The translations under genes and the position numbers were made by a program. A DNA stretch of 29,450 nt, from positions 1-29,450 of IMG/VR virus record IMGVR_UViG_3300031576_001300; one strand, written 5' to 3'. Shown piece after piece: positions 28,603 to 29,450 of this stretch (positions within the stretch are counted from its first letter, which is position 1; every line of letters begins with the position of its first letter). The DNA is from a virus. The notes beneath the pieces were generated by a model. The model had not been told where the DNA came from. It did not search any database and saw only the letters and a program-made list of their open reading frames with translations.

Positions 28603-28914
28603 ATGACGCCCGAAGACTTGGCCGAAATTAAAAAACTCATCAAAGATGAAAATTCCCAACAGGAGCCGTGGAGTTTCAAGAAATTCTTCATGGGCTTCTT
28701 TAGGATGCAAAACGGCGCTAAGGCGCTTGTGATCGGTTTTTGGATTTTTCTGATTTTGTTTGTGGGTTACGCGGTGTTTAAAGTCTTTCAGTCAAAATTC
28801 ACGCACGTTCAGCCCACACAGGCGGTCGGCACCAATCAGGGGATCGTCGCCACAAAGAACGAGGACAAGCAAGGCAATAGCTACAGCCTTCTGAATTTCT
28901 TCAATTGGCGTTAA
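28603..28914 (+). CDS. Small membrane protein, possible lysis accessory
   Basis: A 103-residue protein with AAGGAGA before the ATG. A charged N-terminal helix (TPEDLAEIKKLIKDENS), an amphipathic part, one strong membrane segment (VIGFWIFLILFVGYAVFKVF), and a polar C-terminal tail. Not recognised. Together with the previous gene it could form a holin pair, or both could be membrane-anchored superinfection factors. The last + strand gene of the window, ending 11 bases before hicA's stop, tail to tail. Confidence 0.6.
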   Translation: MTPEDLAEIKKLIKDENSQQEPWSFKKFFMGFFRMQNGAKALVIGFWIFLILFVGYAVFKVFQSKFTHVQPTQAVGTNQGIVATKNEDKQGNSYSLLNFFNWR

Positions 28915-28925
28915 ATACTTAAATC

Positions 28926-29156
28926 TCAGAGAGTTTCGATGATTTGGAGGTAGGTTTTGGTGTCTATTCGAAGAGTCCGTAGATTCGACATGATTTCAAA
29001 AGCGGAGAGTTCTCTTCCGTGACACACGACGACCGGGCGGCGCGCTCCGACTTTCGTATAAATCCTATGGGAACCTTTTTGACGCAGGAAAACGCAGCCC
29101 ACTGCAATGAGGAACTTTTCAAATTCCCGGCTGTGAACTGGTCTGATGCCGGGCAT
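28926..29156 (-). CDS. hicA: HicA-type mRNA interferase toxin
   Basis: A 76-residue protein with the HicA/YcfA dsRBD-like fold. The hallmark GSHRIYTK has the catalytic His30; V-V-V-C-H-G-R-E-L is the second conserved strand. HicA binds and cuts mRNA, causing growth arrest unless HicB is present. It begins three bases after the hicB stop with no ribosome site of its own, so it depends on hicB translation. Toxin second in the order is the less common hicBA arrangement. Confidence 0.88.
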   Translation of the reverse strand: MPGIRPVHSREFEKFLIAVGCVFLRQKGSHRIYTKVGARRPVVVCHGRELSAFEIMSNLRTLRIDTKTYLQIIETL

Positions 29157-29159
29157 ATT

Positions 29160-29450
29160 TTATGCGTGGATGGGGATTTGAATGTCTTTGGATTCCTGGC
29201 CGACGACTTGAGGAGTGGACCACTTATTTTTAACTTTCGTCCAGCCGTAGTTTTGGAGCATTTCTTCCACGGTGCCGTTTTTCACGGTTTCCTCAAGAAT
29301 CAGTTGATAGGAAATATCAAAGGATTTTCTGGCCTCTTCAAGCGTATCGCCGCTTGCGGCCAGATCAAAGGCTGGCGTGTAGCAGATAAAGTGCTTGCCT
29401 TCTTTCAGATAAAAAATGGGGATTTGAGTTTTAATGGCGACGTGTTTCAT
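29160..29450 (-). CDS. hicB: HicB-type antitoxin
   Basis: A 96-residue protein of the HicB fold: FYLKEGKHFICYTPAFDL, then AASGDTLEEARKSFDISYQL and ILEETVKNGTVEEML. It would bind HicA and block its active site. The ATG is the last codon of the window, so the promoter lies outside. The C-terminus shows no clear ribbon-helix-helix or HTH part, so I cannot see how it would bind its own operator. The pair is antisense to the tail operon and probably stabilises the prophage or blocks other phages. Confidence 0.85.
   Translation of the reverse strand: MKHVAIKTQIPIFYLKEGKHFICYTPAFDLAASGDTLEEARKSFDISYQLILEETVKNGTVEEMLQNYGWTKVKNKWSTPQVVGQESKDIQIPIHA

Overview
This 29.45 kb window is most of a temperate, siphovirus-type phage genome, probably a prophage. 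It holds a repressor region, a small early and replication region, and a complete lambda-like packaging, head and tail gene set, nearly all on the + strand with short or overlapping gene junctions. No integrase, attachment site, tRNA or endolysin is visible, so at least one end of the element lies outside. No gene is a clear host gene. The host cannot be named: GpA-type terminase, gpW, lambda-type portal and a nested scaffold suggest a Gram-negative-type bacterium, and starts are a mix of ATG, GTG and TTG behind strong AGGAGG-like sites.

Layout. 1-2.0 kb: two coupled XRE regulators, a small zinc-binding protein, an S24-type repressor and a divergent Cro-like gene, with readable promoters and palindromic operators. 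1.9-3.6 kb: a small winged-helix protein, a deoxyribosyltransferase-like protein, a 55-residue membrane protein, a replication protein O N-domain, and a non-coding segment with DnaA boxes, iterons and an AT-rich stretch that looks like the replication origin. 3.6-7.6 kb: a GC-rich spacer, a ParB-methyltransferase fusion, and small and large terminase. 7.6-10.0 kb: small accessory genes lying where lambda has nothing between A and W, including a zinc ribbon, a SpoVG homologue and a divergent XRE unit. 10.0-10.23 kb: a non-coding segment that folds on paper into a compact multi-stem RNA just before gpW. 10.2-15.1 kb: gpW, portal, S49 protease with nested scaffold, decoration protein and major capsid protein. 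15.1-22.3 kb: a SAM methyltransferase, a beta-helix protein fused to a head-tail joining domain, tail completion and terminator proteins, tail tube, a G/GT-type chaperone pair with a -1 frameshift site, and the tape measure. 22.3-28.1 kb: Dit-like and hub-like tail-tip proteins, two internally repeated beta proteins, a tail-collar protein and a 2-oxoglutarate oxygenase. 28.1-29.45 kb: three small proteins (two with membrane segments, possibly lysis-related) and an antisense hicBA toxin-antitoxin pair.

How it works together. The S24 repressor and Cro-like gene form the lysis-lysogeny switch. Protein O and the iteron/DnaA region would start replication. Nu1- and GpA-like terminase with gpW and portal fill the head, whose protease and scaffold come from one gene. 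The tail is built on a 603-residue tape measure with a frameshifted chaperone. The most unusual signals are the structured RNA before gpW, the slippery site with its downstream stem, the 11-nt phased AGGATA array before the chaperone gene, the beta-helix/joining-protein fusion, and the altered S24 active site and cleavage site.
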